A DNA stretch of 64,000 bases. Origin: Pseudoxanthomonas sp. X-1 (GTDB taxonomy: Bacteria > Pseudomonadota > Gammaproteobacteria > Xanthomonadales > Xanthomonadaceae). The stretch covers positions 4,426,501 through 4,490,500 of the forward strand of contig NZ_CP083376.1 in the NCBI RefSeq assembly GCF_020042665.1, read 5' to 3'. The notes under the pieces were generated by a model. The model was not told the DNA's origin. It ran no database searches and was given only the letters and a program-made list of their open reading frames with translations. Below are positions 8,805-18,720 of this stretch, piece by piece; position 1 is the stretch's first letter; each line of letters starts with the position of its first letter. The translations under genes and the position numbers were made by a program.

Positions 8805-8838
8805 CGGTGCGCCGGCCTGTGGTCAGGTCGGCGCACCG
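8805..8838. repeat. inverted repeat upstream of the TonB receptor
   Basis: CGGTGCGCC at 8805-8813 and its exact reverse complement at 8830-8838 are separated by 16 bases. It lies 33-66 bases before the start of the receptor-dehydrogenase operon and may be an operator for it or a second terminator stem for the aldehyde dehydrogenase. Confidence 0.4.
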
Positions 8839-8845
8839 CGGCGAT

Positions 8846-8882
8846 GGATCGCATCCCGACGCGGGGAGGTGCGATGCGATCC
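8846..8882 (-). terminator. stem-loop after the aldehyde dehydrogenase
   Basis: GGATCGCATC at 8846-8855 pairs perfectly with GATGCGATCC at 8873-8882. It begins 10 bases past the aldehyde dehydrogenase stop on the minus strand. There is no T-run, so it may be a weak terminator, an mRNA 3'-end stabiliser, or part of the next operon's control region. Confidence 0.45.
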
Positions 8883-8892
8883 TTCCAACCGG

Positions 8893-10422
<1,530 letters not shown>

Positions 10423-10475
10423 GCGGGGTCTCCTGATGCTTCGGTGTGTGTCGCCCAATGGGTGTGCCCACCAGC

Positions 10476-10490
10476 GCAAGGCCGATGCCA
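10476..10490 (-). promoter_or_regulatory. sigma-54 promoter of the aldehyde dehydrogenase
   Basis: Read on the minus strand, TGGCATCGGCCTTGC matches the -24/-12 consensus TGGCACG-N4-TTGC, with the invariant GG and GC at correct spacing. It is about 55 bases upstream of the aldehyde dehydrogenase start. The adjacent gene encodes a sigma-54 activator with an intact GAFTGA motif. Confidence 0.85.
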
Positions 10491-10613
10491 AAAACGCGGT
10501 GCTGCGCCGCGTCACGCTGCCAGGCCGCGGCGCGCCGAGGTTCGTCCGCCGCGGCTGCTGCGGTGCATCACGCCTGCCCGTTGCAAGCGCCCGCGCGCTG
10601 TGATGTTTATTGG

Positions 10614-10648
10614 GACAGCGCGCCGTTGCGCTGTCGCAAAATGCGACA
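10614..10648. promoter_or_regulatory. candidate AcoR-family upstream activator sites
   Basis: Two perfect inverted repeats overlap here. TGTCGCA-AAA-TGCGACA occupies 10632-10648, and GACAGCGC-N6-GCGCTGTC occupies 10614-10635. They are about 125-170 bases upstream of the sigma-54 promoter, the usual range for enhancer sites, and 18 bases before the activator gene, so self-control is also possible. Confidence 0.65.
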
Positions 10649-10665
10649 CCTGAGGGAGTTGGGAC

Positions 10666-12570
10666 ATGGCACAGCCGCAGACCGCTTCGGATCGCGCCCT
10701 GGGCGCGGCGCGGCGCGCGTTCTTCGAACACGGCGGCGCGCCGGTGGGCAAGGTGCCCGACACCATCCTGCGCTCGTGGGTGCGCTGTCAGCGCCTGGGG
10801 CTGCCGGCGCAGGGCGCGCCGCAGATCGAGCCGGTCAGCGCCGCCCGCCTGCGCGAGCTGCGCGAGGGCCACGAGCGGCTGTGGCGCCTGGCGCGCGCCG
10901 AGCTGGAGCTGCTGTCCTCCGACGCGGCGGCCACCGGCAGCATCGTCATCCTCACCGATGAGGACGGCTGGATCCTCGATGCCGAGGGCAGCGCCAGCTT
11001 CCTCGACCGCGCCGGCCGCGTGGCGCTGATGCCCGGCGCCTGCTGGAACGAGGCCCAGGTCGGCACCAACGCCATCGGCACGGCCATCGTCGAGGGCCGC
11101 CCGGTGGTCGTGCACGGCGGCGAGCACTACCTGGCCCCGCACGGCATCCTCAGCTGCTCGGCCACGCCGATCTTCGACCCCTACGGCACGCGCATCGGCG
11201 TGCTGGACATCTCCGGCGATGCGCGGGTCTCGCACATGCACGCCCTGGGGCTGGCGCGGATGGCGGTGGCCAGCATCGAGCACCGCTACTTCGACGATGG
11301 CATCCCCGATGCCGAACTGCTGCGCCTGCACCGCGACCCGGCGCTGCTGGGCACCGCGCGCGAGGGCCTGCTGGCCTTCCGCAACGGCAAGCTGGTCGCT
11401 GCCAACCAGGCCGGCCTGCAGCTGTTCGGCCTGGAGCGTGGTGAACTGGGGCGCGCCTCGTACACCGGCCTGTTCGCCGACGCGCTCACGCGGCTACGCG
11501 ACGACGGCGTGCTGCTGGACCGCCAGGGCCGCGCGCTGCACGGCCGCGTCGAGGACGGCCAGGCCCGTCCCCGTCGCCCCGCGGTGCGCCCGCCGATCAC
11601 CGTCTCGGCCGCGGTCGACCCGCAGGCCAGCGACGCCCCGCTGTTCGATGCCGGGCAGGACGCCTGCCTGGCGCGGGCCCGGCGCGTGCTCGACGCCGGC
11701 CTGCCGGTGCTGGTGCAGGGCCAGACCGGCACCGGCAAGGAGGTCTTCGCGCGCGAGCTGCACCGCCGCTGCGCACGCGCCGGCCGGCCGTTCGTGGCGG
11801 TCAACTGCGCGGCCCTGCCCGAAGGCCTGATCGAGGCCGAACTGTTCGGCTACGAGGACGGCGCCTTCACCGGCGCGCGCAAGCACGGCAACCCCGGCCT
11901 GCTGCGCCAGGCCGACGGCGGCGTGCTGTTCCTGGACGAGATCGGCGACATGCCGCTGGCGCTGCAGCCGCGGCTGCTGCGCGTGCTGCAGGAGCGCGAA
12001 CTGTTGCCGCTGGGCGGCGGCAAGCCGGTCAAGCTGGACTTCGCGCTGATCTGCGCCACCCATCGCGAGCTGGACGAGGCCATCGCCGAGGGCCGCTTCC
12101 GCCCCGACCTGTACTACCGCATCGCCCACCACACCGTGCGCATCCCCGCGCTGGCCGAACACGGCGACCGCGCTGGGCTGGTGCGCGCGCTCTGGCAGCG
12201 CCTGGGCCAGGGCCGGCGCCTGACCGACGAGGCCCATGCCCTGCTGGCCAGCTACGCCTGGCCCGGCAACCTGCGCCAGCTCAGCGCCTGCCTGCGCACC
12301 CTGGTGGCACTCAGCGAACCGGGCGAGACCATCGGCGCGGACATGCTGCCGTCCTACCTGCACATCCAGCGCCCCGCACTGACCGCCGCGGCGCCCGCGC
12401 CTGTCGCGCCGGCGGCGGCGCAGGACCTGGACGCGCTGGCCGAAGCGGCGATGCGCCAGGCCCTGGCCGACTGCGACGGCAACGTCACCCGCGCCGCGCG
12501 CAAGCTCGGCATCAGCCGCAGCACCCTCTATCGCCGCCTCGGCGAGGAACTGCGCGACACCACGCACTGA
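10666..12570 (+). CDS. acoR: AcoR-family sigma-54-dependent activator
   Basis: Enhancer-binding activator of 634 residues. The N-terminal part (about 60-210) is a GAF-like sensory domain with [18 protein letters not shown] and [13 protein letters not shown], typical of AcoR proteins, followed by a PAS-like segment (about 225-275). The AAA+ domain has Walker A GQTGTGKE at 352-359, the sigma-54 contact loop GAFTGA at 399-404 and Walker [13 protein letters not shown] near 418-429. A Fis-type helix-turn-helix ends the protein ([21 protein letters not shown]). It is transcribed away from the aldehyde dehydrogenase, whose promoter is of the sigma-54 type. Known relatives respond to acetoin, alcohols or aldehydes; the effector here is unknown. 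Confidence 0.93.
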   Translation: MAQPQTASDRALGAARRAFFEHGGAPVGKVPDTILRSWVRCQRLGLPAQGAPQIEPVSAARLRELREGHERLWRLARAELELLSSDAAATGSIVILTDEDGWILDAEGSASFLDRAGRVALMPGACWNEAQVGTNAIGTAIVEGRPVVVHGGEHYLAPHGILSCSATPIFDPYGTRIGVLDISGDARVSHMHALGLARMAVASIEHRYFDDGIPDAELLRLHRDPALLGTAREGLLAFRNGKLVAANQAGLQLFGLERGELGRASYTGLFADALTRLRDDGVLLDRQGRALHGRVEDGQARPRRPAVRPPITVSAAVDPQASDAPLFDAGQDACLARARRVLDAGLPVLVQGQTGTGKEVFARELHRRCARAGRPFVAVNCAALPEGLIEAELFGYEDGAFTGARKHGNPGLLRQADGGVLFLDEIGDMPLALQPRLLRVLQERELLPLGGGKPVKLDFALICATHRELDEAIAEGRFRPDLYYRIAHHTVRIPALAEHGDRAGLVRALWQRLGQGRRLTDEAHALLASYAWPGNLRQLSACLRTLVALSEPGETIGADMLPSYLHIQRPALTAAAPAPVAPAAAQDLDALAEAAMRQALADCDGNVTRAARKLGISRSTLYRRLGEELRDTTH

Positions 12571-12693
12571 CGGCCTGGAGGCCGGCGGACATGACCTGGG
12601 CCGCTGCGCGGCTGCTAGACTGCGCCGGTCGAAATGGCAGCGCTTGGTCTGGGTAGGCCCAAGCCCTTTTCTCTCCGCGAGGAAAGCTCTGGC

Positions 12694-12710
12694 CACACCG
12701 TCGCGGTGTG
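12694..12710. other. short hairpin in the acoR-nmrA intergenic region
   Basis: CACACCG-TCG-CGGTGTG is a perfect 7-bp stem lying 124 bases after the activator stop and about 100 bases before the next start. It has no T-run. The rest of 12571-12807 contains no recognisable gene. Confidence 0.3.
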
Positions 12711-12807
12711 CGCCCCCGACAGTCCCGCGCCCTTGTGCGCTTGCGGGCCTGTTCGGTGCCATCGCGCGCGATCCGGTTCCATCAGGCCCCCTGCAGGAGT
12801 CGAATCG

Positions 12808-13722
12808 ATGCGCTTTTCCGATATCCCCACGCGCCGCGTGCTCGTCTATCTCGCCAACGGCGTCCAGGGCGGCGCCGTCGTGCGGGCCGCGCTCGCGCGC
12901 GGCTTCGCCGTGCGCGCCATGGTGCGCAGGCGTGCCCACACCGTGTGGTCGTCCGTCAGCGGCGTCGAAACCGTCGAGGCGGATCTCGACGACCTGGACG
13001 CCTTGCGCGCCGCCAGCGTCGGCGTGGATGCCGCGGTGCTGCAGATTCCCACCGGCCCGTCCGACACCATGGTGGCGCAGGCGCGGCGCGCGGCACAGGC
13101 GACCGTCGCGGCCGGCGTGCGCGCGGTGGTGCTGAAGCTCGCCAGCGCGAGCCGCCCCGCGCCCTGCGCCGAACCGAGCTTCGTTGGCAATGCGCGGGTG
13201 GAAGCGGCGCTGCGCGAGGCGGGGCTGTCGTTTGCGTGCGTGCGCCCGACGATGTACCTGGACAACCTGCTCAAGCCTTCGGTACGCAGGGACATCGTCG
13301 AGGACGGCGTGTTCTCACCCCCGATCGCGGCCACCCAGCGCATCGCCTGGACCTCGGTCGACGACTGCGCACGCGCCGCCGTCGCCTTGCTGGGAAGCGG
13401 CGCAACGGGCGACTACCGGATCGGCGGCGCGCGCGACCTGGACGGGCCCGCGCTGGCGGCCTGCGTGAGCGAGGGTCTGGGCCGGCCTGTCGCCTACCGG
13501 GCGCAGCCGGTCGACGCGTTCGAACGGGAGGTGGAGGCCGCCATGGGTGCCGGCATGGGCGCGCGGATCGCGTCCAAGTTCCGCTACTTCGCTTCCTTTC
13601 CGCACCAGGCCGACGCGATGCTCACCGGGCCGGGTCCGTACCCCTTCCCGCTGGCGGAGCTCGAACGCACCGACGTCACGGCCTGGGTGCGGCGTCACCG
13701 CGCCGCCTTCCTGGTGGATTAG
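12808..13722 (+). CDS. NmrA-like NAD(P)-binding protein
   Basis: Protein of 304 residues with the fold of atypical short-chain dehydrogenases of the NmrA/HSCARG group. An N-terminal beta-alpha-beta nucleotide site (VYLANGVQGGAVVRAAL) is followed by VRAMVRR, which in relatives contacts the NADP phosphate, then by EADLDDLDALRAA and VRPTMYLDNLL. The active-site Tyr-Lys pair of classical dehydrogenases is not evident, so it may be a redox sensor or an isoflavone-reductase-like enzyme. The start has AGGAG 8 bases upstream. It stands alone; no partner suggests the substrate. Confidence 0.75.
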   Translation: MRFSDIPTRRVLVYLANGVQGGAVVRAALARGFAVRAMVRRRAHTVWSSVSGVETVEADLDDLDALRAASVGVDAAVLQIPTGPSDTMVAQARRAAQATVAAGVRAVVLKLASASRPAPCAEPSFVGNARVEAALREAGLSFACVRPTMYLDNLLKPSVRRDIVEDGVFSPPIAATQRIAWTSVDDCARAAVALLGSGATGDYRIGGARDLDGPALAACVSEGLGRPVAYRAQPVDAFEREVEAAMGAGMGARIASKFRYFASFPHQADAMLTGPGPYPFPLAELERTDVTAWVRRHRAAFLVD

Positions 13723-13784
13723 CGCCGGCGATCAGCCCGGCGTCGACCGACATGAATCGCCGTCCGGATCGCTGCCGGGTCGCC

Positions 13785-14099
13785 TCAGGCGGCCGTGGCC
13801 TGCTGCCCGGCCTGGCGTCGCAGCATCGCGTCCATCAGGGCGCGCATGCGGGCGAGGTCGCGCTGGGCGGTCTCCAGCACGCGCGGCTCGTTCGCTTCCA
13901 GCACGCGCTGGGCCGCATCGGCCACGTCGTGCAGCACGGCCGCCGCGTCGATGTCCAGGAAGATGCGCAGGCTGCGCACATGGCGTTGCAAGGCCTGCTG
14001 CAGCGCCAGGTTGGCGCTGCCGGCGCAGGCGGCGATCGCGTCCAGGGTCAGGTCCAGCTGGGCCAGTTCGTCGAACAGCTCATCGGCATTGGGGCGCAT
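13785..14099 (-). CDS. small alpha-helical protein of unknown function
   Basis: A 104-residue protein (MRPNADELFDELAQLDLTL...), almost wholly alpha-helical in character, with heptad-like leucine spacing, no signal peptide and no membrane segment. I do not recognise the family. An upstream ATG would add 16 Arg/Pro-rich residues; the chosen ATG begins the regular helical sequence. It lies between two genes with no functional link to it. Codon use looks normal for the genome, so it is probably real. Confidence 0.5.
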   Translation of the reverse strand: MRPNADELFDELAQLDLTLDAIAACAGSANLALQQALQRHVRSLRIFLDIDAAAVLHDVADAAQRVLEANEPRVLETAQRDLARMRALMDAMLRRQAGQQATAA

Positions 14100-14208
14100 C
14101 GGTCGTTTCCGGCAAGATCCCCTGTTCAGAACGGGAACGGGGTTCACAGGATCCTCCGGTCAGCACCGTGAACACCGGGTTAGGGCGGCCGGGGAGCGAG
14201 TTTCCGCG

Positions 14209-14862
14209 TCAGCCGGCGTCCAGCAATCGCAGACCGTCCGGTGTCACGCGCGCCTGGAGCGCCAGGTAGTCGCGCACCCGCCGGTGCGGCGTCTGGAGCG
14301 GATGCGCGTGCGCGGCCTCGATCACCAGCACGTCCGCGCCCGCCGCCTCGGCCGCGGCGATGCCGGCCGGCGCGTCCTCGAACACCAGGCAGTCTTCGGC
14401 GGCCACGCCCAGCCGCGCGGCCGCCAGGCGATAGCCGGCCGGATCGGGCTTGCCGTGGGCCACATCCTCGGCGGTGACCGTCACCGCCGGCAGCGGCAGG
14501 CCGGCCGCCTGCATCCGCCGCAGCGCAAGCGCGCGCGGCGCCGAGGTCACCACCGCCCAGCGCGCCGGCGGCAGGCCGGCGATGAACGCGGCCGCGCCGG
14601 CGATGGGCGCGACACCTTCGACATCGGCGATCTCATCGCGCGTGATGCCTTCCGCCTCGGTCTGCGCATCCACGCCCGGCAGGTCGAGGCCGGCGATGGT
14701 GTCGATGGCCCGCGCGCCGTGGATGGTCGGCACGAACGTGGCCGGGTCCAAGCCATGCCGCAGCGCCCAGCGCGTCCACACGCGCTCGGCGGCGGCGATC
14801 GAAGTCAGCAGCGTGCCATCCATGTCGAACAGGAAGGCGTGGTAAAGCGCAGAGGGATTCAA
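14209..14862 (-). CDS. HAD-superfamily sugar-phosphatase-like hydrolase
   Basis: Protein of 217 residues of the beta-phosphoglucomutase/YfbT branch of HAD hydrolases. Motif I is FLFDMDGTLL with nucleophile D13 and D15. Motif II is VVTSAPRAL, motif III is the lysine of HGKPDPAGY, and motif IV is VFEDAPAGIAAA. The small helical cap between motifs I and II points to small phosphorylated sugars such as 2-deoxyglucose-6-phosphate or glycerol phosphates. No ATG fits before motif I; the best start is TTG at 14862 (MNPSALYHAFLFDMDG), with no clear ribosome site, so the start is uncertain. Confidence 0.82.
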   Translation of the reverse strand: MNPSALYHAFLFDMDGTLLTSIAAAERVWTRWALRHGLDPATFVPTIHGARAIDTIAGLDLPGVDAQTEAEGITRDEIADVEGVAPIAGAAAFIAGLPPARWAVVTSAPRALALRRMQAAGLPLPAVTVTAEDVAHGKPDPAGYRLAAARLGVAAEDCLVFEDAPAGIAAAEAAGADVLVIEAAHAHPLQTPHRRVRDYLALQARVTPDGLRLLDAG

Positions 14863-14994
14863 GAAGCACAACCGAAGCGACGCGGGGGGCCACCAGCCTA
14901 TCGCCTCACCCGCAGGCCACGCGCGAAGGCGCGCGCGACCCGACACGTTGTTCGCGCCTCTCCCACAGCGCGAGATGCGCCAGTCCCAACCCGT

Positions 14995-15250
14995 GCAAGA
15001 AAGGGAGGGGGCCAAAAGCGCGCGCGGTGCGAGGAGTGGACGGCGCTGCCACGTGCGAGGTGCAGCAGCGCCCAAGATCCGCTCCTCCCCTTTGCGCGCA
15101 GCGCAAGGGGGAGGCTGGGAGGGGGTGCTTTTCGCGGTGAATCTCCGGCGACCGAGGCTTCGCGCGAAGAGCGACCCCTCCCCCTCAGTCGCTAGCCGCG
15201 ACTTCGAGCTCCCCTCCGCCTGCGGCGAAAGGGAGGGGGCCAAAAGCTTT
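14995..15250. repeat. intergenic GC-rich repeat cluster
   Basis: This stretch of the 390-base gap between the HAD gene and the esterase is built from related units. AAAGGGAGGGGGCCAAAAGC occurs twice (near 14999 and 15229). Near 15083-15112 CTCCCCTTTGCGC faces GCGCAAGGGGGAG, forming a strong imperfect hairpin, and further runs of GGGAGGGGG and CCCCTCCCCCTC occur. It looks like a degraded extragenic palindromic element. No coding sequence is supported here, and 14863-14994 shows nothing recognisable. Confidence 0.55.
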
Positions 15251-15252
15251 TC

Positions 15253-16233
15253 TCAGCGCGCTGGTGCCTGCGCCGTCTGCCAGGCCATCCAGTCCACTGC
15301 CAGACGCGGCCAGGACGCCAGGGGCAGGCCCTGGATGCGGCGCACGCCGAAGCCGTGGCCGCCTTTGGGGAAGACGTGCAGCTCGCTGGACACGCCGGCA
15401 CCGAGCAGCGCCTGTTCGTACACCAGCGTGTTCTGCACGGGCACCACGTCGTCGTCCTGCGCGGCCAGCAGGAAGGTCGGCGGCGTGCGCGCGCTCACGC
15501 GGTTCTGCATCGAGTAGTCATGCACCAGCTGCGCATCCGGATGCGGCCCCAGCAGGCGCTTGCGCGAGCCGGTATGGCCGATGGCATTGCCCATGTCGAT
15601 CACCGGATAGATCAGCAGCGCGAAATCCGGCCGCGCGCTGAGGCGGTCGACGGCATCCACCGGCGCGTACACCGCATCCTCGAAACGCGTGGACAGACTG
15701 GCCGCGACATGGCCACCGGCCGAGAAGCCCATCACCCCCACGCGCGCCGGGTCCAGGCCGTCCGCCTTCGCGTGCGCCCGGATCAGCCGCAGCGCGCGCT
15801 GTGCATCGGCCAGCGGCGCATCGCGGCCATCGACATGGCCCTCGTCCGGCAGCCGGTAGCGCAGCACGAACAGGGTGATGCCCGCCTGCTCGGCGAACGC
15901 CGGCACCAGCGAGGTGCCCTCGTTGTCGATCACGATGTGCGCATAGCCGCCGCCGGGCACCACCAGCAGCGCGCTGCCGTTCGGATGCGCCGGCCGGTAG
16001 ACGACCATGTACGGCGCGCGGATGCCGCGGATGGAGCGGTCCGGCACCGCCGGATCATCGCTGTGGTCGACGATGGTCGGCTGCGCCGGTGCGCCTTCCG
16101 AGCCCGGCCCGGTGCCGCCCGGCCACAGCAGGATCCGATGGCTGAGCTCTTCGGGGGTTTCGGCCGAAGGCCGCTCGGCGGCCTGCGCCGACACCGCCAC
16201 GGCCAGCAACAGCAGCACCTGCACCCAACGCAT
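15253..16233 (-). CDS. secreted alpha/beta-hydrolase (esterase, BD-FAE/acetyl esterase type)
   Basis: Exported hydrolase of 326 residues with signal peptide MRWVQVLLLLAVAVSAQA. The oxyanion loop is VVPGGGYAH (residues 91-99), the nucleophile S171 lies in GFSAGGHVA, and the acid and base are probably in QDDDVVP and KGGHGFG. The arrangement resembles xylan/carbohydrate acetyl esterases and BD-FAE feruloyl esterases, so deacylation of plant polysaccharide is the likely role; the exact ester is not readable. The start at 16233 has AAGGGA 7 bases upstream. It is followed on the minus strand by a repeat-rich gap and seems to be monocistronic. Confidence 0.85.
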   Translation of the reverse strand: MRWVQVLLLLAVAVSAQAAERPSAETPEELSHRILLWPGGTGPGSEGAPAQPTIVDHSDDPAVPDRSIRGIRAPYMVVYRPAHPNGSALLVVPGGGYAHIVIDNEGTSLVPAFAEQAGITLFVLRYRLPDEGHVDGRDAPLADAQRALRLIRAHAKADGLDPARVGVMGFSAGGHVAASLSTRFEDAVYAPVDAVDRLSARPDFALLIYPVIDMGNAIGHTGSRKRLLGPHPDAQLVHDYSMQNRVSARTPPTFLLAAQDDDVVPVQNTLVYEQALLGAGVSSELHVFPKGGHGFGVRRIQGLPLASWPRLAVDWMAWQTAQAPAR

Positions 16234-16320
16234 CGCGATTCCCTTGCCGAATGGATCAGGCCCGGATGCTACGCCCGCGGATGGCGAGCTGTGGTACAGG
16301 CGTGACACGCGAGGCGGCGC

Positions 16321-16764
16321 TCAAGGCGTGGCCTTCAACGCCTTCCACTCCTGCGAATCCAGCCGATAGCGGAACTGGGCCGCGTCGGTGGGATGGAATT
16401 CGGCGCCGCTGAGCAGGAACACGAACTGCTGGCCGGTGACCGAGGCCTTCATGTCGCCGAGCGTCATGATCCAGCCGGGCCATTCTTGGATCACCAGCAC
16501 CGCGGGCACGCGCACCGCATTGGTCTGCATGACGTCCTCGACATGCACGCGATAACGGATGACGTTGGCGAACCCCGGACCCGTGCGCCCCTCCAGATCG
16601 ATGACCGGCCGTCCCTGCCCATCGAGCATGTCCACCTCGACGATGCGGCCGACGATGACGTGATCGGACTTGGCCAGGATCTCGGACAGCGGCCGGGGGG
16701 CGATCGAGGTCGCATCGGCCGCGCCACCGCAGCACAGCGCCAGCAGCAGCATCCATCGCTTCAT
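16321..16764 (-). CDS. exported protein of unknown function
   Basis: A 147-residue protein with an N-terminal signal sequence (MKRWMLLLALCCGGAADA) and no other hydrophobic segment. The mature part is beta-rich (SDHVIVGRIVEVDML, FVFLLSGAEF) and resembles small periplasmic beta-barrel proteins in flavour, but I do not recognise the family. ATG at 16764 has GGAGG 9 bases upstream; an earlier GTG at 16770 adds two residues. It lies between phhA and the esterase on the same strand. Confidence 0.6.
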   Translation of the reverse strand: MKRWMLLLALCCGGAADATSIAPRPLSEILAKSDHVIVGRIVEVDMLDGQGRPVIDLEGRTGPGFANVIRYRVHVEDVMQTNAVRVPAVLVIQEWPGWIMTLGDMKASVTGQQFVFLLSGAEFHPTDAAQFRYRLDSQEWKALKATP

Positions 16765-16830
16765 CGCCACGCCCTCCGGGACCGATGCGGCGAGCTTAGC
16801 GCGGCGACATCTTCCCCGCGTCGCCGCGCC

Positions 16831-17721
16831 TCACACGTCCCCGCCATCGGCCCAGCCCTCACCGGTGCCGCGCTGGAACACGCGATCCCGGTCCAGCACG
16901 CGCCCGGCGGGCAGCGCCTCGGCATGCTCGAGCTCGGCGTAGAGCGGGGTGAAGTCCGGCGCGGTGGCCTGGATCAGCTGTTCGAAGCTGTCGATGACGA
17001 AGTAGGTCTTCTGGTAGTCGTCGATGCGGTAGCGCGTGCGCATCACCCGCGTCAGGTCGAAGCCGATCCGGTTGGGCGCGGCCGACTCCAGGCAGTACAG
17101 CGACTCGCCCTTCGACGAGACGATGCCGGCGCCATAGATGCGCAGTCCCTGCGGCGTGTCGATCAGGCCGAACTCCACCGTGTACCAGTACAGCCGGGTC
17201 AGGTTGACCAGCGCCTGCGGGCCGATGCCATGCGCCTTGACCCCGCCGCGCCCGTAAGCCTGCATGTAGTCGGCGAACAGCGGGTTCATCAGCAGCGGCA
17301 CGTGGCCGAACAGGTCGTGGAACAGGTCCGGTTCGGCGATGTAGTCGATCTGCTCGGGGCGGCGGATCCACCAGGTCACCGGGAAGCGCCGGTGCGCCAG
17401 GTGCTCGAAGAAGTCCAGCTCCGGCAGCAGGCCCTCCACGCCGACCAGCTGCCAGCCGGTGGCCGCGCCCAGCACCACGTTGAGGTCGTCGAAGCGCGGG
17501 ATCTCGTCCGCGCTCAGGCCCATCGCATCCTGCGCGGCGAGGAACTCGTCGCAGGCGCGGCCCACCAGCAGCGCGCGCTGGCGTTCGAACAGCTGGCCCC
17601 AGGTCTGGTGATCGGCGGCGCTATAGCTGGCCCAGGGCTGCTCGACCAGGGCCGTGGTGTAGACCGGGACATAGCCCTTGTCGGTGAGCTGGTTCTCGAC
17701 GCGGCGCGGTACGGTGTCCAT
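16831..17721 (-). CDS. phhA: phenylalanine 4-monooxygenase
   Basis: Tetrahydrobiopterin- and iron-dependent phenylalanine hydroxylase, 296 residues, the bacterial length without an ACT regulatory domain. The iron ligands are H135 and H140 (PDLFHDLFGHVPLL) and E183 (YWYTVEFGL). Other family stretches are RRFPVTWWIR and YFVIDSFEQL. It converts phenylalanine to tyrosine and starts phenylalanine breakdown. The start at 17721 has AGGAG 7 bases upstream. A Lrp/AsnC regulator is transcribed divergently 132 bases away with an inverted repeat at its start, so local amino-acid-responsive control is likely. The pterin-recycling gene phhB is not in the window. Confidence 0.96.
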   Translation of the reverse strand: MDTVPRRVENQLTDKGYVPVYTTALVEQPWASYSAADHQTWGQLFERQRALLVGRACDEFLAAQDAMGLSADEIPRFDDLNVVLGAATGWQLVGVEGLLPELDFFEHLAHRRFPVTWWIRRPEQIDYIAEPDLFHDLFGHVPLLMNPLFADYMQAYGRGGVKAHGIGPQALVNLTRLYWYTVEFGLIDTPQGLRIYGAGIVSSKGESLYCLESAAPNRIGFDLTRVMRTRYRIDDYQKTYFVIDSFEQLIQATAPDFTPLYAELEHAEALPAGRVLDRDRVFQRGTGEGWADGGDV

Positions 17722-17821
17722 GGCGGTCTCCTGCGGGCGGCAACGGCAGGCTCCCACGCTACCGGCAAGCGCGCGCAATGGGCTTGCGAAAGTTGCAGGA
17801 TCTGGCCTCCAGGGCGCAATC

Positions 17822-17853
17822 TTGTTGCGTCATTTCATGTTGCGACGCGACAA
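17822..17853. promoter_or_regulatory. inverted repeat, candidate Lrp operator between phhA and lrp
   Basis: TTGTTGCGTC-N12-GACGCGACAA pairs in 9 of 10 positions and ends at the base before the regulator's ATG. It lies in the divergent phhA-lrp interval, 101-132 bases upstream of phhA. The position suits self-repression combined with control of phhA, as is usual for Lrp-family local regulators. Confidence 0.55.
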
Positions 17854-18333
17854 ATGGACGTCACAAGCCCGCTCGACCGCACGGATCTACGCCTGCTGGC
17901 CCTGCTGCAGACCGACGGCCGCGCCAGCAACGCCGAACTGGCCGCGCGCATCAACCTGTCGCCCTCGGCCTGCCTGCGTCGCACCCAACGCCTGGAGGCG
18001 GCCGGGATCATCACCGGCTACGGTGCCAGGCTGGAGGCGCGGGCGCTGGGCCTGGGCCTGCAGGCCTTCGTGCGCGTCCAGCTGGCCCAGCACGACCAGC
18101 CGGCGATCGAGCGCTTCGCTGCCGCCGTGTCCAGCTGGGACGAGGTGGTCGCCTGCCACGCGCTGACCGGCGACATGGACTATCTGCTGCACGTCCTGGT
18201 GCGCGACCTGGACCACTTCTCGCGCTTCCTGCTGGATCGGCTGCTGGCCCAGGCCGGCGTGGCCGACGTCAACTCCAGCTTCGTCCTGCGCACCGTCAAG
18301 GATGCCGCCGGCATCCCCCTGCCCACCGCCTGA
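17854..18333 (+). CDS. Lrp/AsnC-family regulator next to phhA
   Basis: A 159-residue transcriptional regulator with N-terminal winged helix-turn-helix (LDRTDLRLLALLQTDGRASN, LSPSACLRRTQRLEAAGII) and C-terminal RAM/AsnC effector domain (VVACHALTGDMDYLLHVLVRDL). It is divergent from phhA, so phenylalanine or another aromatic amino acid is the likely effector. An almost perfect inverted repeat abuts the start codon and there is little room for a ribosome site, consistent with self-repression or near-leaderless translation. The start was fixed by the family N-terminus. Confidence 0.9.
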   Translation: MDVTSPLDRTDLRLLALLQTDGRASNAELAARINLSPSACLRRTQRLEAAGIITGYGARLEARALGLGLQAFVRVQLAQHDQPAIERFAAAVSSWDEVVACHALTGDMDYLLHVLVRDLDHFSRFLLDRLLAQAGVADVNSSFVLRTVKDAAGIPLPTA

Positions 18334-18345
18334 CCGGAACCGACC

Positions 18346-18711
18346 ATGCACGCCACCACGTTGACCGCCCTGCAGCCGTTCGTCCCGGGCGGCGCGGATT
18401 TCGCCGCCAGCCGGCGCCTGTTCGCCGCACTGGATTTCGTCGAGGACTGGGAGGCCGGCGATGTGTGCGGATTCCGCAGCGGCCCGGTGTCCTTCATCCT
18501 GCAGGACTTCCACGACGACCATGTCGCCCAGAACCTGATGCTGCGCGTGGTCGTGCCCGACGTGGACGCGTGGTGGACCGAAATGGCGGGGCGCGGGCTG
18601 GAGCAGCGCTTTCCCGGCTTCCGCCTGGGCGCCCCGACCGACTTTCCCTGGGGCCGCGAAGTGCACATGATCGACCTGGCCGGCGTGTGCTGGCATATCG
18701 CCAGCGACTGA
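18346..18711 (+). CDS. VOC/bleomycin-resistance-like protein
   Basis: A 121-residue protein of the vicinal oxygen chelate fold (FAASRRLFAALDFVEDWE, GPVSFILQDF, LMLRVVVPDVDAWWTEM, FPWGREVHMIDLAGVCWHI). The pattern is that of the small glyoxalase/bleomycin-resistance group, which binds or modifies small hydrophobic molecules; the substrate is unknown. It starts 12 bases after the Lrp regulator and 9 bases before the glutathione transferase gene, so the three probably share a transcript. Confidence 0.75.
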   Translation: MHATTLTALQPFVPGGADFAASRRLFAALDFVEDWEAGDVCGFRSGPVSFILQDFHDDHVAQNLMLRVVVPDVDAWWTEMAGRGLEQRFPGFRLGAPTDFPWGREVHMIDLAGVCWHIASD

Positions 18712-18720
18712 CCCACCGCC

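Noticed and set aside
14995..15250. CRISPR-like array
   Set aside because: The repeated units are irregular, overlapping hairpins without uniform spacers and with no cas genes.
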